Shown: piece by piece, positions 36,495-49,496 of the stretch | How the letters are laid out: the number at the start of each line of letters is the position of its first letter | Position numbering within the stretch: the stretch's first letter is position 1 | Origin: Welwitschia mirabilis | Taxonomy: Eukaryota; Gnetophyta; Gnetopsida; Welwitschiales | Length of the DNA: 64,000 bases | Assembly: GCA_051453625.1 (NCBI GenBank) | Contig: JBOZIK010000001.1 | Coordinates: 229,037,726-229,101,725 of the forward strand | Direction: 5' to 3' | Made by a program: the position numbers and the translations under genes | Notes under the pieces: model-generated | The model's input: the letters and a program-made list of their open reading frames with translations, nothing else | Told to the model about the DNA's origin: nothing | Databases searched by the model: none

Positions 36495-36939
36495 AGATCC
36501 TAAAAAAATGTTTATATTTATTCTAATTAATGTCTATGCTTAAAAATTCATTAAAATCTTCTAATATCTAATAGACTTTATCAGCCATAAGGAGTCTTGA
36601 ATTAAGACATAAAAGAGTATCATTTATAGACTAAAGAATCAAATATGTAGGAGCTAGTTCTATATTGGTTATTTTATAATGAAGAACCAATCTAGTAAGG
36701 CATCCATAACTAAAACAAATAACATTAGAGAAATAGAGTCACCTTGATGCATTGTATTACAATTGTAAAAATATCCATATCTCTCTTCATTTACCATAAT
36801 GAAAAAGTTTGAAGTTGAAATGTAGAAGGAAATCAATTTTTTGAGTATTATAGAGAAATTATGCTCCTACAAAATATGATCCATAGTAGGCAACTAAACT
36901 ATATCAAAAGATTTTACAATATCTAATTAATAGAACATC
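36495..36939 (-). pseudogene. LINE RT core (5' part of split LINE)
   Basis: Minus strand reads LDIVKSFDIV (family LDLEKAYDRVNW), FYISTSNFFIMVNEERYGYF and then MHQGDSISLMLFVLVMDALL, the hallmark LRQGDPLSPxLFxLVMExL of plant LINEs; the FADD box region follows in altered form. It is interrupted on the left by the Sirevirus-like LTR and on the right, at 36940, by a gypsy-type LTR. The matching C-terminal part lies at 26400-27424. Confidence 0.8.
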
Positions 36940-39228
36940 TATTCATTTGAGTAGTGAACAAGATTTAACTTGGTGAGAACCTAGTATCATTATTTCATAG
37001 GAATATATGTGGTAACTTAATCAAAAGGAATATGATTATTTCAACTTGCAATGGAAAGGAAAATAAAATAAAATATTAAAAAAGTTAATATTTTATTAAT
37101 CTTTAGTTGATATAATAAGGGAATGAAGTGCTCTAATTCAAGTTATTAAGGATCAATACAAAAGCATAATCTCGTCCACCACATGGGTATTAGTGAATTA
37201 TCTAGTCTAATTAATTATTCATAGTTATTCATAAGCATGAAAATTATGAATAAAAATGCATAAGATCCATTAAATAATAATGACTATAAATATCACAAAA
37301 GTAACCTCAAACAACTCATTCAGTATGAAAGAACCTTATAATAAAGTAGTTTCTTCTAAAAATTGCTAATGCCAAATGAATAATCATTAACAATGAAAAA
37401 ATAAAGCATAATTAAGAATTAAATTTACCTAAAAATTGCTAATACTAAATGAATCTGCATTTATGATGAAAGGATGAAAACTAATTCTTGTATTAAAATC
37501 TAAAAAAAGGCAAAGCACATCTTAGATTGTCAAAAAAATATTAAAACTCTAACTTCAGGTAGGGATCTATAAAGATTTTTCAAGTGGTGAATGGATATGA
37601 ATTGTAGCTAGTAGGCCTTTTTTCATAGGATCCTAAGGTAGATTGGTATTCTCTTATGTGGAATAGATTTTCTATTCCAAATTAATCATTCATTTCATGG
37701 CTTTCTTGTAATGATAGGCTTGTTAGTAAGTATATACTACTTAGATTTGGCATACAAATTTATCCTAAGTGTGTTCTATATGATATGGCTAAAGAAACAA
37801 GAGAACACGTCTTCTTTGGGTGCCTCCCTTATATAGAATTACTCCCATCTGTAATGAATCTGATAAGGCTAAAACCCCTTGCAGTTACTTGGACAACACT
37901 AATGCAATGATTAAAAAAAACATTTGGATCTAGGTCTACACATCATATCATTATCAAATCCTTAATCATAGCTTGCATCTACCACATTTAACAAGGTAAG
38001 AATGTAATTCTATTTAGGTAAGTAGATTCCAATGTTTAACACATGGTCCAAGAGATTACAACNNNNNNNNNNAGAGGCTGAAAAATACTCAAAATAATAA
38101 AAGATGGTATCATGACTTGGGTATTTCTCCACAATTTCTAAGACGAGGAGTGGAGTATCCTATGTATTTATTTTTGCCTTTCTTTTCTAGATTTATTATA
38201 GCAGATGTTTTGATAAATGTTTTATTAATTCTTTAATCTTTTAGGGTTCCATTCATGGTTTCATTTTACTTGTAAGTATGGACTTGCATCTATTATTGGA
38301 ATAAAATCAAATCTTTTCCCAAAAAAAAAATTAAAAATATACATAACATTAAAAGAAGAGAGGTGAAGAAGACCAACTCCTCAACTAGCTTTAGAAAATT
38401 TTACCACTAAAAAAGATGATTAGAACACGATGATGTCCTAGCACTCTAAGTTTTTGCTCGCATTATCCAACTAAATTATCTTTTACAATGAGAGCTCAAG
38501 AGTTTTTTATAGATGAGGAAAGGCTTGGAGAGATTTATCATGATTATGTTAGGTGGGCAGTTATATAAGGGGGAATACATTGAGTGAAGTTATAATTTTT
38601 GGTATGTAGTCATAAAGAAGGATTTTTTATCTACTTATGTGAGCATGATAATAACGTATCCTTTAGCTACTATTGATTCTACCAATGAATGTCATATTAT
38701 ATATTTTCTATGTAATCATTCTCATTGCTATCACATGTTATTGTGATGTATGATTTTATACTTCNNNNNNNNNNNNNNNNNNNNNNNNNNNNNNNNNNNN
38801 NNNNNNNNNNNNNNNNNNNNNNNNNNNNNNNNNNNNNNNNNNNNNNNNNNNNNNNNNNNNNNNNCCATCGTGTATCATTAGGTTTAAAGATTTATTCCAA
38901 TTAATTTTGACTATATTTCATAATTTTATAATGATGAACTCACCAAATTAATGCAAAAACATGAGATTAATAATATTTTACCTCAGAATGATTGTGGTGC
39001 CAGTAGTCCTAGCCTATGAAATTAACATTATTTGTTGGAATTTCTTTAAGTTTTGTAGTGTTCTCCAAACGCCAGCAATAAACCCGCTAATGTTAGGAAA
39101 AAAGCTTATAATTTCATAAAACATGATAAAAGGATAGAAAACATGATTTTATAATAAATAGATGAATTTAATATATTTTTATATATGAAATTGATTAACT
39201 ACACTTGCTTGAAATGTCAAATTTTACA
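36940..39228 (-). repeat. gypsy-type LTR, copy A (holds a LINE insertion)
   Basis: Matches copy B (48058-49496) on the same strand over about 1.4 kb once the LINE at 37506-38330 and the 100-N gap at 38765-38864 are removed. Shared blocks include TAAAGTAGTTTCTTCTAAAA, ATTCTTGTATTAA and TTAATGCAA. The left edge matches the inner edge of copy C next to a gypsy PBS, so the LTR reads on the minus strand. The right edge is placed where A and B stop matching, minus-strand start TGTAAAATTTGACA. Confidence 0.72.
37506..38330 (+). mobile_element. 5'-truncated LINE insertion with poly(A) tail
   Basis: Interrupts LTR copy A, while copy B lacks it. The plus strand carries only the end of LINE ORF2: WNRFSIPN, FISWLSCNDRL, KYILLRFGIQIYP, then a zf-RVT motif CVLYDMAKETREHVFFGC with one Cys changed to Tyr. 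It ends in ten A at 38321-38330. The host sequence TAAAAA occurs at both sides (37501 and 38332), a probable short target-site duplication. A 10-N gap lies at 38063-38072. Confidence 0.82.
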
Positions 39229-39448
39229 CATAAACACATCTCCTAATCAAACTTTTAGTACACTCTTAGTAAAAAGTTGATAAAGAAATGGTAAACATGA
39301 AAAACTTATCCAAGTAAAAATGGTTAAGTACTAAAATCATATCAATTTTGAAAATTTTTTATTAATAAGGCATTAAAATCGAAAAATGCTATAAAAATAG
39401 ATGTCATATCCTATAACCTGAGACACCCTCTTTTCTCTTATTCTAATT

Positions 39449-39561
39449 ATGCAATATTTTTTATTTTTATTTTTTCCTTTCTTCTTTAATATATTTTTTC
39501 CTTTCTTCTTTATGCACTATTTTTTATTTTTATTTTTTCCTTTCTTCTTTAATATATTTTT
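39449..39561. repeat. pyrimidine-rich tandem duplication, 63-bp period
   Basis: An ATGCAATATTTTTTATTTTT start at 39449 recurs as ATGCACTATTTTTTATTTTT at 39512, each followed by TTTTTTCCTTTCTTCTTTAA and TATATTTTT. Confidence 0.85.
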
Positions 39562-39820
39562 ACCCAATAGGCACAATGGAACCTGTGATTAAATTCTACT
39601 TACTCCTTAATTATAATTTCTATATTTTAAGAAAGATGAATCAATTAATAATATATATTTACCTATAATTGATTTTTAGGTTATTTTAATTTTCAAATAA
39701 TAGTGACATTATAAGTTTGTGTCCTCCATTTCTTTCTAGTTTTCCATCACATAAGAGATATCTTATGAATAGTTGAGAAGATGTAAACTTGTTATCAACA
39801 TACATGGATAAAGTTTAAGG

Positions 39821-39920
39821 NNNNNNNNNNNNNNNNNNNNNNNNNNNNNNNNNNNNNNNNNNNNNNNNNNNNNNNNNNNNNNNNNNNNNNNNNNNNNNNN
39901 NNNNNNNNNNNNNNNNNNNN
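39821..39920. other. assembly gap, 100 N, probably spurious
   Basis: About 66 identical bases starting TCACATAAGAGATATCTTAT lie immediately before (from 39747) and after (from 39921) the N run, so the contig ends probably overlap. Confidence 0.88.
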
Positions 39921-41513
39921 TCACATAAGAGATATCTTATGAATAGTTGAGAAGATGTAAACTTGTTATCAACATACATGGATAAATTGTAAAGATAATA
40001 CCTAACCAATATAATAGAAGGTTACAACTCCAATTAATGGCATTTCAACTTGATATTTGACCACCCTCCAAATGTGAGTTAGTTCTACTTTAGGTTCTAA
40101 ACTATATAAATAAGATTTGGCTTAACTTCATAGGATTTTACTTCACCTTGATATACCCTCAATACAGGTAACAAGTAGTAAGTGAGGTGGATGCGTGCTT
40201 ACAAATGAGCCCTACTTCTTTTAACCATTTTAAGATGGTGCAACGTGATCCATCAATGCTAAGGGCTCTTGATATTAAGTCAAAGTAAGTTCATACATGG
40301 GTAGGGTAGAAAAGTGATAATTAAATCCACTTCTAGAAGGATATTATAAAAAAATTCAATGTAATCCACCTTAGTGATGAAATCCAAGTGTGAGAATGAA
40401 CATTATTAGAATTATCTTGATTTAGTCGTGTTCGATGAATACACCACATAAATGCATGCAAACAATTTTAACTAATGTAGATATTTAATGAATTATTTAC
40501 GTAGTTATAATAATTCTAATCATCATTTAGTTCATTTTATAGAAAAAACCATTAAAAAAATCAAACATATAATAACATTTCTATTTTCAAGGTTATAATA
40601 ATAAAAACCTAGATAGAGGAAANNNNNNNNNNNNNNNNNNNNNNNNNNNNNNNNNNNNNNNNNNNNNNNNNNNNNNNNNNNNNNNNNNNNNNNNNNNNNN
40701 NNNNNNNNNNNNNNNNNNNNNNGTGGATAATTGAAATGTGTTTATCTTAGTCTGAAACAAATTGATCTACTATAACAATTAATTGTGTCTTATAAGTTAA
40801 TCTTGTTTAAGTTAATTTTAAAAAAAATTAAAATGTTTTTTGTGCTTCTTAAGTCTAGCCTAAGTGCGGGCTGTGACATTACTATATTTTGCATTCATTT
40901 TCTAATGTATTTTAACAAATAAATTTTCTAAAAATAATTACCCATTCAAGAAATTACTATTTTTACATTTTTATGTTCATAACACAATCATAGACTTAAA
41001 AAACCAATTTCAATAATTTATTCCTACTAGTCACTACTCTAGAAATTTAATTTTTATCATAACAAAAATATGATAAAGTTTTTATAGCTGGTTAAACAAT
41101 AACTTAGAGCATTAAAATAATGGATATCCTCATTAATTACTCATAGAAATATAAATTAATTATAGAAATAAAAATCATTGTAGAAATAAAAATCAAATCA
41201 GTTCAAAAATAACTATTTACTATAAGCCTTGAGTTTTCCATGAAAGAGTACTAGCCTAAAGAGATTTTTGAAGATCAAACTTTGCCCCTAATAAGATGGT
41301 CCTAATGAATAATAGATAAAAAAATATAATATTAAAACAAATATGCATACCCATTTTTTTAATAGTAAACCCCCTTGTCACTTAGCTATAATTATCTATT
41401 AGTAATCCTTTATCATCAAACATAAGAAACCCATTATATCTTACTATAACGTCTTGGTGAGATCCCATGGGAGGGAATAATATTTTATAACATAATTGCA
41501 TAAAAACCATAAA

Positions 41514-42328
41514 NNNNNNNNNNNNNNNNNNNNNNNNNNNNNNNNNNNNNNNNNNNNNNNNNNNNNNNNNNNNNNNNNNNNNNNNNNNNNNNNNNNNNNN
41601 NNNNNNNNNNNNNNNNNNNNNNNNNNNNNNNNNNNNNNNNNNNNNNNNNNNNNNNNNNNNNNNNNNNNNNNNNNNNNNNNNNNNNNNNNNNNNNNNNNNN
41701 NNNNNNNNNNNNNNNNNNNNNNNNNNNNNNNNNNNNNNNNNNNNNNNNNNNNNNNNNNNNNNNNNNNNNNNNNNNNNNNNNNNNNNNNNNNNNNNNNNNN
41801 NNNNNNNNNNNNNNNNNNNNNNNNNNNNNNNNNNNNNNNNNNNNNNNNNNNNNNNNNNNNNNNNNNNNNNNNNNNNNNNNNNNNNNNNNNNNNNNNNNNN
41901 NNNNNNNNNNNNNNNNNNNNNNNNNNNNNNNNNNNNNNNNNNNNNNNNNNNNNNNNNNNNNNNNNNNNNNNNNNNNNNNNNNNNNNNNNNNNNNNNNNNN
42001 NNNNNNNNNNNNNNNNNNNNNNNNNNNNNNNNNNNNNNNNNNNNNNNNNNNNNNNNNNNNNNNNNNNNNNNNNNNNNNNNNNNNNNNNNNNNNNNNNNNN
42101 NNNNNNNNNNNNNNNNNNNNNNNNNNNNNNNNNNNNNNNNNNNNNNNNNNNNNNNNNNNNNNNNNNNNNNNNNNNNNNNNNNNNNNNNNNNNNNNNNNNN
42201 NNNNNNNNNNNNNNNNNNNNNNNNNNNNNNNNNNNNNNNNNNNNNNNNNNNNNNNNNNNNNNNNNNNNNNNNNNNNNNNNNNNNNNNNNNNNNNNNNNNN
42301 NNNNNNNNNNNNNNNNNNNNNNNNNNNN
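41514..42328. other. assembly gap, 815 N
   Basis: Large N run. The 290-codon frame drawn across it is not a real ORF. Confidence 0.95.
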
Positions 42329-42567
42329 CTTTTATAAGAGGAAAGTATTTTTATATATAGATAAATAAAGGCACATATCTTAAGATTACAGGTTCACATG
42401 ATTTAGCATTGATAAGCAGGATAAGTAATAAGTGACAATGGAGTACAAAACAGATCATATTTATAAATCATGCACCTAACTAGGATAAGTAACCTTCTTA
42501 CTTTAATTAGCAAGGTTAATTACATGCATTATTTCCTATGCAAGCTCTTTTTAATCCTTCATAGGCT

Positions 42568-42818
42568 NNNNNNNNNNNNNNNNNNNNNNNNNNNNNNNNN
42601 NNNNNNNNNNNNNNNNNNNNNNNNNNNNNNNNNNNNNNNNNNNNNNNNNNNNNNNNNNNNNNNNNNNNNNNNNNNNNNNNNNNNNNNNNNNNNNNNNNNN
42701 NNNNNNNNNNNNNNNNNNNNNNNNNNNNNNNNNNNNNNNNNNNNNNNNNNNNNNNNNNNNNNNNNNNNNNNNNNNNNNNNNNNNNNNNNNNNNNNNNNNN
42801 NNNNNNNNNNNNNNNNNN
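42568..42818. other. assembly gap, 251 N
   Basis: N run. Frames crossing it are artefacts. Confidence 0.95.
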
Positions 42819-45800
42819 GAAATACATCAATCATATAACACAAGGAAGAAAATGTTTATTCATAATATAGTACACATATCATATTTACCAAGAATCTAAA
42901 TGAATAAATAAGATGAAAAATATATTATTATGTCCTCTTGAAATTTTCAATTTATGTGATTTTAATTTCTTGTATAATGGGATTATCTAAGCTTAAATGT
43001 TTGGATAACATTTCTCATAATAATCTTCTAACATGTTTTTTTCGTTTTCATGTAAATTATAAAAGTTACAGCTAAGACTAATTTAAAATGACATCTTATT
43101 TTGATAGGAATTTAAATAAGAATAATTAGTCATCTAACTAAAGGTTTAATAGTTAATATTTAAGTAAATAAGATTTATAGAATATCAGATATGACATAAC
43201 CAAAACTAAACAAAGTTAAAGAGATAAGAAATTTGATACAAAGCTCTTGAGAACAAACCATAAGGCTAGAAAATGATATTAATATAAGTATTTTAGGAAA
43301 ATCAAAATGCACTTAGAAAAAAATAAAATATGAAACCTAATCAAAATTGCATCATTCACAAATTTAAAAGATAGAATACCTAAATTAATAACTATAGTTA
43401 TTAAAATTTTCATTATTTTTTATTTAAAATGTATCACAATATCAAACAAATAAGATATCTTTTGAGTAGACATATAAGCAATAAAAAATTAGTTAGACAA
43501 ATCTCCAAGTATACAAGTTAAGAAAAGTGAATACAAAAGAATCTCCAAATCCCATTTTTTTTATTCTAATTTTTACCTCTCCTATGATCATACTTTATTC
43601 CTTATTTTAATTATTTAGAATAAATTAAACATCTAGTATTATGAAATCTCCTTCCAATAGAGTTAAGTATGTTAATGTGTAAAGGAGTTATTACGACATT
43701 ACTAGTGAGAATTTATATACTTGATGTAGTTGAACATGTCATCATTAGGGCTGCATTATAGCAAGCATCTATAACCTTGATGTAGTTAACTAAATCAAAT
43801 TTTAAATGATCAATACATGATGTTGTTTTTTACGAGGAGATATTAATTTTCTTTTAACTACTTCTTCTCATATTCAGTTAATTTTTATACACATGAAGTC
43901 ATGATTAGCTCATTAGCCTAATCAAGATAAATCTTATTTTCAAAATGCTTTGAAAATAATTAACATAGCATGAAAGTAGATTCCACCTTAGTTCATCCAC
44001 ATTTTTCAATGAGGAGACCTTAAGTATAAGTAACCATAACAATTTAACTTGAAAAAATAGGAAAAAACTTTTATTTAAAAACAACAAGTAAACTTAAATT
44101 GAACCTAACTTGTAATGATAAGTTGATCACTTATTATCAGTTTATTTCATGTTGGGTTATTAATCAAGATAATATAATCTTAAAAACTTGTGAATAGATG
44201 GAACAGATGAGTGATTGATAGAATTTATTAAACTATGCCAAAGTGGACAAGATGACCAATGGAATTTGAGGTAATAATTATTTATTTAATTCTATAAATG
44301 ATATTTGAGATTTCCTACATAAAAATGTTTAAGGCGATGATTATATAAGTGGTAGTGCTTAGGTGGTTTAAGGAGAGAAAGGACATCAAGCACAAATGTT
44401 TTTAGCATTTTCATTTTTTTTAAACCGAAATATATTATAAAAGGAAAATATACTTTAAAATAAAAGTCTAATATAAAAGCACATAAAAAAATTAAAAATT
44501 TTGTAAGGGATTTTCCAAGGTATTACATGCGTGAAGGTTTAAAATGGTGAATGCAGTGGTTGATGATGAGTTAATATTATGGAAAGCATTTAAGGATGAG
44601 AGAGAATCCTTATAAAAATTTATACATAAATCTATAAAAATTGGAAAAACATTAACAATAGTAGTAAGATTAATACATTCTAAATAAAAAATCTTCCATT
44701 CTTTATCCTATTTGTTTTTACTCAACCACTCATGTAAGATATTATTTTGAGGTGAAGACATAGATGAATTAGAGACCATTGGAAAAGATGAATAATAATT
44801 GAGAAGAGTATTAAAGAATGGTTTCAAATCTATAGTGGCTATGTCTTTCTCATTGAGGCTTAATTCTTACTTAGAAGATAGTAACATGATTAGAATAATA
44901 GTTGGTTAAGGAAAAGATAATGGTCTTTCAAAGGATGAATCATCAATATAATAGACTCTTGGCTAATGTTCTCCTCTTCAATAGGATTTCTAAGGAATTC
45001 CTTCAAATGTGGTTACTCAAGTGACACTACTTGTGGATTATATTCATTTTCAATATTATCTATTTCATTAATTTCACTTATTGATTCATATTATGTTGTA
45101 TAACTTTCTAATTTGCCATCTTTCTTTAAATGATTGCTTACTTACTAATGATTAATAATTTTAAAATGTATCTAATCCTATTCTAAAGTATAGCCTATTT
45201 GTAAATAATTGATTATTCTAAGGCATTTTTAAACTTAAGGTCATCTTGGATATACTTATTGGTTTCTTCATGGTTTTATTCATGGGTTTCTTCCTCATTC
45301 TTAAGGGATATGTTTTGTATGTCATTTATTCTAGTATCATTAATCTCTTCAAAGTTTTTAAAAATATTAAGCTCATGGAATATAGGAAGGTTTTCTTCTT
45401 TTTATTATTAGTTAAGAGACCTAAGTATTTGAGCATTTATTTTGGTTATTTATTAAAAGAAGTTGCTTAATATTTTCATTGGTTTTATTAGTAGTTTCTT
45501 CTAAAGAATTTGAATGAAATTATAACACATTAAAAGTTATTTGGATATCACCTTCAAAGAATCTCTAAAAGCTATCTTCAAAGGAAAGTAAGGTGGTTTG
45601 TTAGGTGTAAGAAGATGATAGGTATTAGTCAATGATGAAGGACATTGAAAGAAAGATAAAAGGTAAAAATCGAAAGATAATGAATATGAAAATGAGGAAG
45701 AAGGATAAGGATTATGAGGGGCAATGAAAGGCATGGAATCAAACTAATATTATTTAATGTATGTATTTTTATATTTAAAACTATAAAGGGGTTAATCTAT

Positions 45801-46586
45801 ACATTCATGTAATTAAAGATACCCTCCAAGGATCTATCTATTATCAAAAGGATTCAGGGATTGAGGATGATATGAGTTGCATTGAAGGTATTATCCTAGA
45901 GTTTATTTAGATGGAATGAAGTCTTTTATAGTTTATTTAAATTAATCATTATTATGAAAACTATAGGGTAGACAAGTTATGGTTTAGAATATATTTTGAA
46001 TGGATTAGGTGCTTAACTCATTAATATTTTTAAAAAACTAGTTATGATTTTAACTAAAGGTTTATGTTTTCTTGGCTTTTTGAGGTTTTGAAGGATGCTT
46101 ATTATCTAAAAGTTTGAAAGAGTTACCAAGAGCTTTTAGTTAAAGTTTCAGAAGTTTTTAAGTAATAACACTAATGGAACTAATCAAGAAAGAAGGTAAT
46201 ATTAATTGTTTGAAGCAAATTAGATCAAGAAAAAGATAAGATCTTATTTAATTTGCACGATAGATTTTACATTACAGGGTTTTAGAAAATTTAAGTAGAA
46301 AACCAAATTGATTATAAGTAAAAAATTTTAACCTAAGAAAATAAACCCTAATTTTTTATATTTTTTTAAAATTTTAACGAAAAAATAAAACCAAAAATTT
46401 ATAGAAAGGATAGAAACACAAAACACATAAAACAAATTATTAGAGTTCAGTTTTTCTTAGTNNNNNNNNNNNNNNNNNNNNNNNNNNNNNNNNNNNNNNN
46501 NNNNNNNNNNNNNNNNNNNNNNNNNNNNNNNNNNNNNNNNNNNNNNNNNNNNNNNNNNNNNNNNNNNNNNNNNNNNNNNNNNNNNN

Positions 46587-46700
46587 AGGTTTCACTAGAA
46601 AAGGATTAGTACTCACCACTGGGGGAAAAAATAAATACATAAACAAACGAGAAAAGATTAGTTTAGGTATCACTAGAAAAAGAACTAGTACCCATCACTG
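46587..46700 (-). repeat. leader repeat near gypsy PBS
   Basis: Two copies, 78 bases apart (46587 and 46665), of a unit GGTWTCACTAGAAAARGAMT followed by AGTACYCAYCACTG. It is partly self-complementary (GGTATCACTAG against CTAGTACC). Confidence 0.75.
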
Positions 46701-46758
46701 AAAGAATAAAAAACAACTAAAAACTTACAAGAACTCTTGAAATGATACCTTAGTAATA

Positions 46759-46776
46759 TCCCTAGCAATGACACCA
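46759..46776 (-). other. decayed gypsy primer-binding site
   Basis: Minus strand TGGTGTCATTGCTAGGGA matches the Athila/Tat-type TGGCGCCGTTGCCGGGGA if each CpG and nearby C or G has changed to T or A. LTR copy C begins six bases to the right. Confidence 0.72.
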
Positions 46777-46781
46777 AAATT

Positions 46782-46851
46782 TATTCATTTTAGTAGTGAA
46801 CTGAATTTAGCTAGATGAGAACCTAGTATCATTCTTCCATAAGTATATATA
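46782..46851 (-). repeat. gypsy-type LTR, copy C (cut by gap)
   Basis: Matches the left edges of copies A and B (TAGTAGTGAAC..., AGAACCTAGTATCATT), then runs into a 100-N gap at 46852-46951. Sequence after the gap does not match the LTR. Confidence 0.7.
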
Positions 46852-46951
46852 NNNNNNNNNNNNNNNNNNNNNNNNNNNNNNNNNNNNNNNNNNNNNNNNN
46901 NNNNNNNNNNNNNNNNNNNNNNNNNNNNNNNNNNNNNNNNNNNNNNNNNNN

Positions 46952-48057
46952 TTTAATACTTGATTTGAAGCTATATTTACATCAAGTTATTAATTTTTTT
47001 TCAGTGAGTGCTTCATTTTTATTCAAAGTCTAAATTTGTTTAATGGTATTTGGGTTTTATTTTCTACTTATTATACTTTCAAGTAGGATATAATAGATCA
47101 AAGCGATAAAATAATCTCACCACTAATCATGTTTTAAATGAGATAATATCATCATAATCTAAGAAATAATGAAATTTATGCATATAAAATTTCATAAGAA
47201 ACTTGCATTAAATCATTAAATGGAAGTATTTTATTTTTTTGATATTAATATTAGTTTTTAAGTGCTAAGTTCATTTCATGCTCTTATTATTTGACTTCAT
47301 CTTTAAACTTTATCAACTTTGAATTTACCTGAATCTTCTTACTAGAATAGAAGTATATGTTCTGCTTTTTATTTTTTATCTTATTTATCCTTATAAAAGA
47401 ATAACATTGGATCATTTTTATAATAAAATACTTAATTTTAACTATATTAACTATTATTTAATAGGTTTTTAATGTCATTACTAACAATGGTGATGAGATA
47501 GTTGTATAATAAGGAATGCCACAACTTTTCTCTTCTAGCATCTTAAATTTTAGTGTTTTTATTTTTTATAATTTTTTAGTGACTAGTAGTAGTCCTATTT
47601 CAATATTAGTCAAACTTTTCCTAGTTTTCTTACACCTTTATTTTTTTCATCTTTAATTTTTATAACATTATAATGATTGATACTAATCATTTTTAGTGAT
47701 ACCTGAACTAGCCTAGATTTTTAGTTTTTCATTAAAAATGTTAGCTATAATCTAAAATATTAATGTTATATTAATATTTTTATGTGTATGGCTAACTATT
47801 TTATGTCAGCTTTACTATCTACTTTCTCACAAACTTAAAAAGAAACAACAAAAATAAAATTAAAAAAATCAAGAAAATCAAAAAATGATGAAAAAAGATG
47901 ATAAACCTCTTCTATTTTTTTTATTTGTTGTATTACATTATAATAGATTCTAGTTTAAGTTATGAGTGTATGTAGATTTAGGCTTTTAATTTCTATTTGA
48001 GTTTTCTACAAATTATTTTTTATGGGATTTTTATAGGTTTTGTTTTATTTCTCTACT
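46952..48057. other. AT-rich region, possible second gypsy leader in the opposite orientation
   Basis: No genes. Plus strand 47468-47490 (TTTTTAATGTCATTACTAAC) resembles a further decayed TTTTGGCGCCGTTGCC-type PBS, and 47665-47705 (TTTTTAGTGATACCTGAACT) resembles the leader repeat at 46665 read on the other strand. Confidence 0.35.
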
Positions 48058-49496
48058 ATTTATGTATAGTAGTGAATTCGGTTTAACTAAGTAAGAACCA
48101 AGTATCATTATTAATAGGGATATATCTATAATAACTTAAGAAAAGAAACACAATTATTCTAACCTGTAATGAAAAGGAAAATAAAACATAAAAGCAAAGT
48201 TTAAGATTTTATTAATATTTAATTGATGTCATAAGAAAATGAAATGTTCTAAAGGTCTAATTAATTTACTCAATGCTTCACCTTCCTCTAATGACTCTTG
48301 TATCTTAAAATACAACTAAAATCATCAAGTCATTAAGGCTTGATGTGAAGGCATAATCTCATCCATCACATGAGTTTGGGTGAGTTATCTAGTCCAACTG
48401 ATTCTTCATAGCCCTTCATAAGCATGGAAAGTATGAATAAACATATATAAGATCCATCAAATGATATGACTACAAATATCATGGAAGTAACCTATAACAA
48501 CTTACTCGATATGAAAGAATTTAACAATAAAGTAGTTTCTTCTAAAAATTACTGATACTAAATGAATGATCATTAATAATAAAAGAATGAAACTTACTTA
48601 AGAACTGGCTTTACATAAAGATTGCAATTCCAAATAAATTATGCATTAATAATGAAAGAATGAAAACCGATTCTTGTATTAAGATCTAAAAATATACATT
48701 ACATTAGAAGATGTGAGGTGAAGAATAAGGACTCCTTAAATAGCCTTGAAACATTTCACCCCTAAGAAATATGATTATAACACCATGTTATCCTAGTGCT
48801 TTAAGTTCTTTCCCATGTTATCTAATCAAAAGATCTATTATCATGAGGGATCAAGATCCTTTTATAAATAATAAAATGCTTGAAAAGCTTTATTATGATT
48901 ATGTGAGGTGGGTGGTTACATAAGAAGGGTTACATTGAGTAGTTACTTAAGGAACAAGTTAAAATTTTTAGCATGGAGTTATAAAAAAGGATTCTTTATC
49001 TTCTTATACAAGCATGGTAATGACATGTCCTTTGACTATTACTAATGCTGCTAGTAGATGTCGTGTTATATGTCTTCCCTATGATCATCCTCTTTTCTAT
49101 TACATGTTACTACAACATGTCATTTGTACTTTTGTCATGTGTTATTAGATTTGAAGTTTTATTCTAGATTACTTCTAACTCAGCCCATAAGTGAATTGTG
49201 ACGAAATCCTCAAATTAATGCAAGAATGTGAGACTAATAATATTTTATCTCAAAAAGTTAATGGAAATGATAGTTTTGAATGGTAGAATTGACATTGTTT
49301 ACTAGAATTCCTTAAAGTTTTATAGTGTTTTCAAAAAGATAGTAATAAATTTTCTAATGTTAGGGAAAAGCTCATAATTTCATAAAAACATGATAAAGAA
49401 AGTAAAATACATTATTTTATGATAAATTAATGAATTAAACAGCTTTCCTTATGCAAAATTGATCAACTATACTTATTTGGAATGTTAAAGTTTTAG
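48058..49496 (-). repeat. gypsy-type LTR, copy B (uninterrupted)
   Basis: About 1.44 kb matching copy A on the same strand, without the LINE. No paired internal domain is attached with confidence; it may be a solo LTR. Confidence 0.72.

Larger units (their letters stand above)
39229..46758 (-). other. AT-rich internal DNA between gypsy-type LTR copies A and C, no recognised pol
   Basis: If copies A and C are the two LTRs of one minus-strand element, this is its interior. I could find no protease, RT or integrase motif on either strand. Several N gaps fall here (39821-39920, 40623-40722, 41514-42328, 42568-42818, 46462-46586). The minus-strand frame at 45537-45734 (66 codons, Pro/Ser/Tyr rich, MPFIAPHNPYPSSSFSYSL) is the most protein-like scrap and is unassigned. 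A TGTCACAGCCCG on the minus strand at 40867-40878 resembles a gypsy LTR start, without further support. Confidence 0.45.

Noticed and set aside
41496-42368. 290-codon plus-strand frame
   Set aside because: All but a few codons are N.
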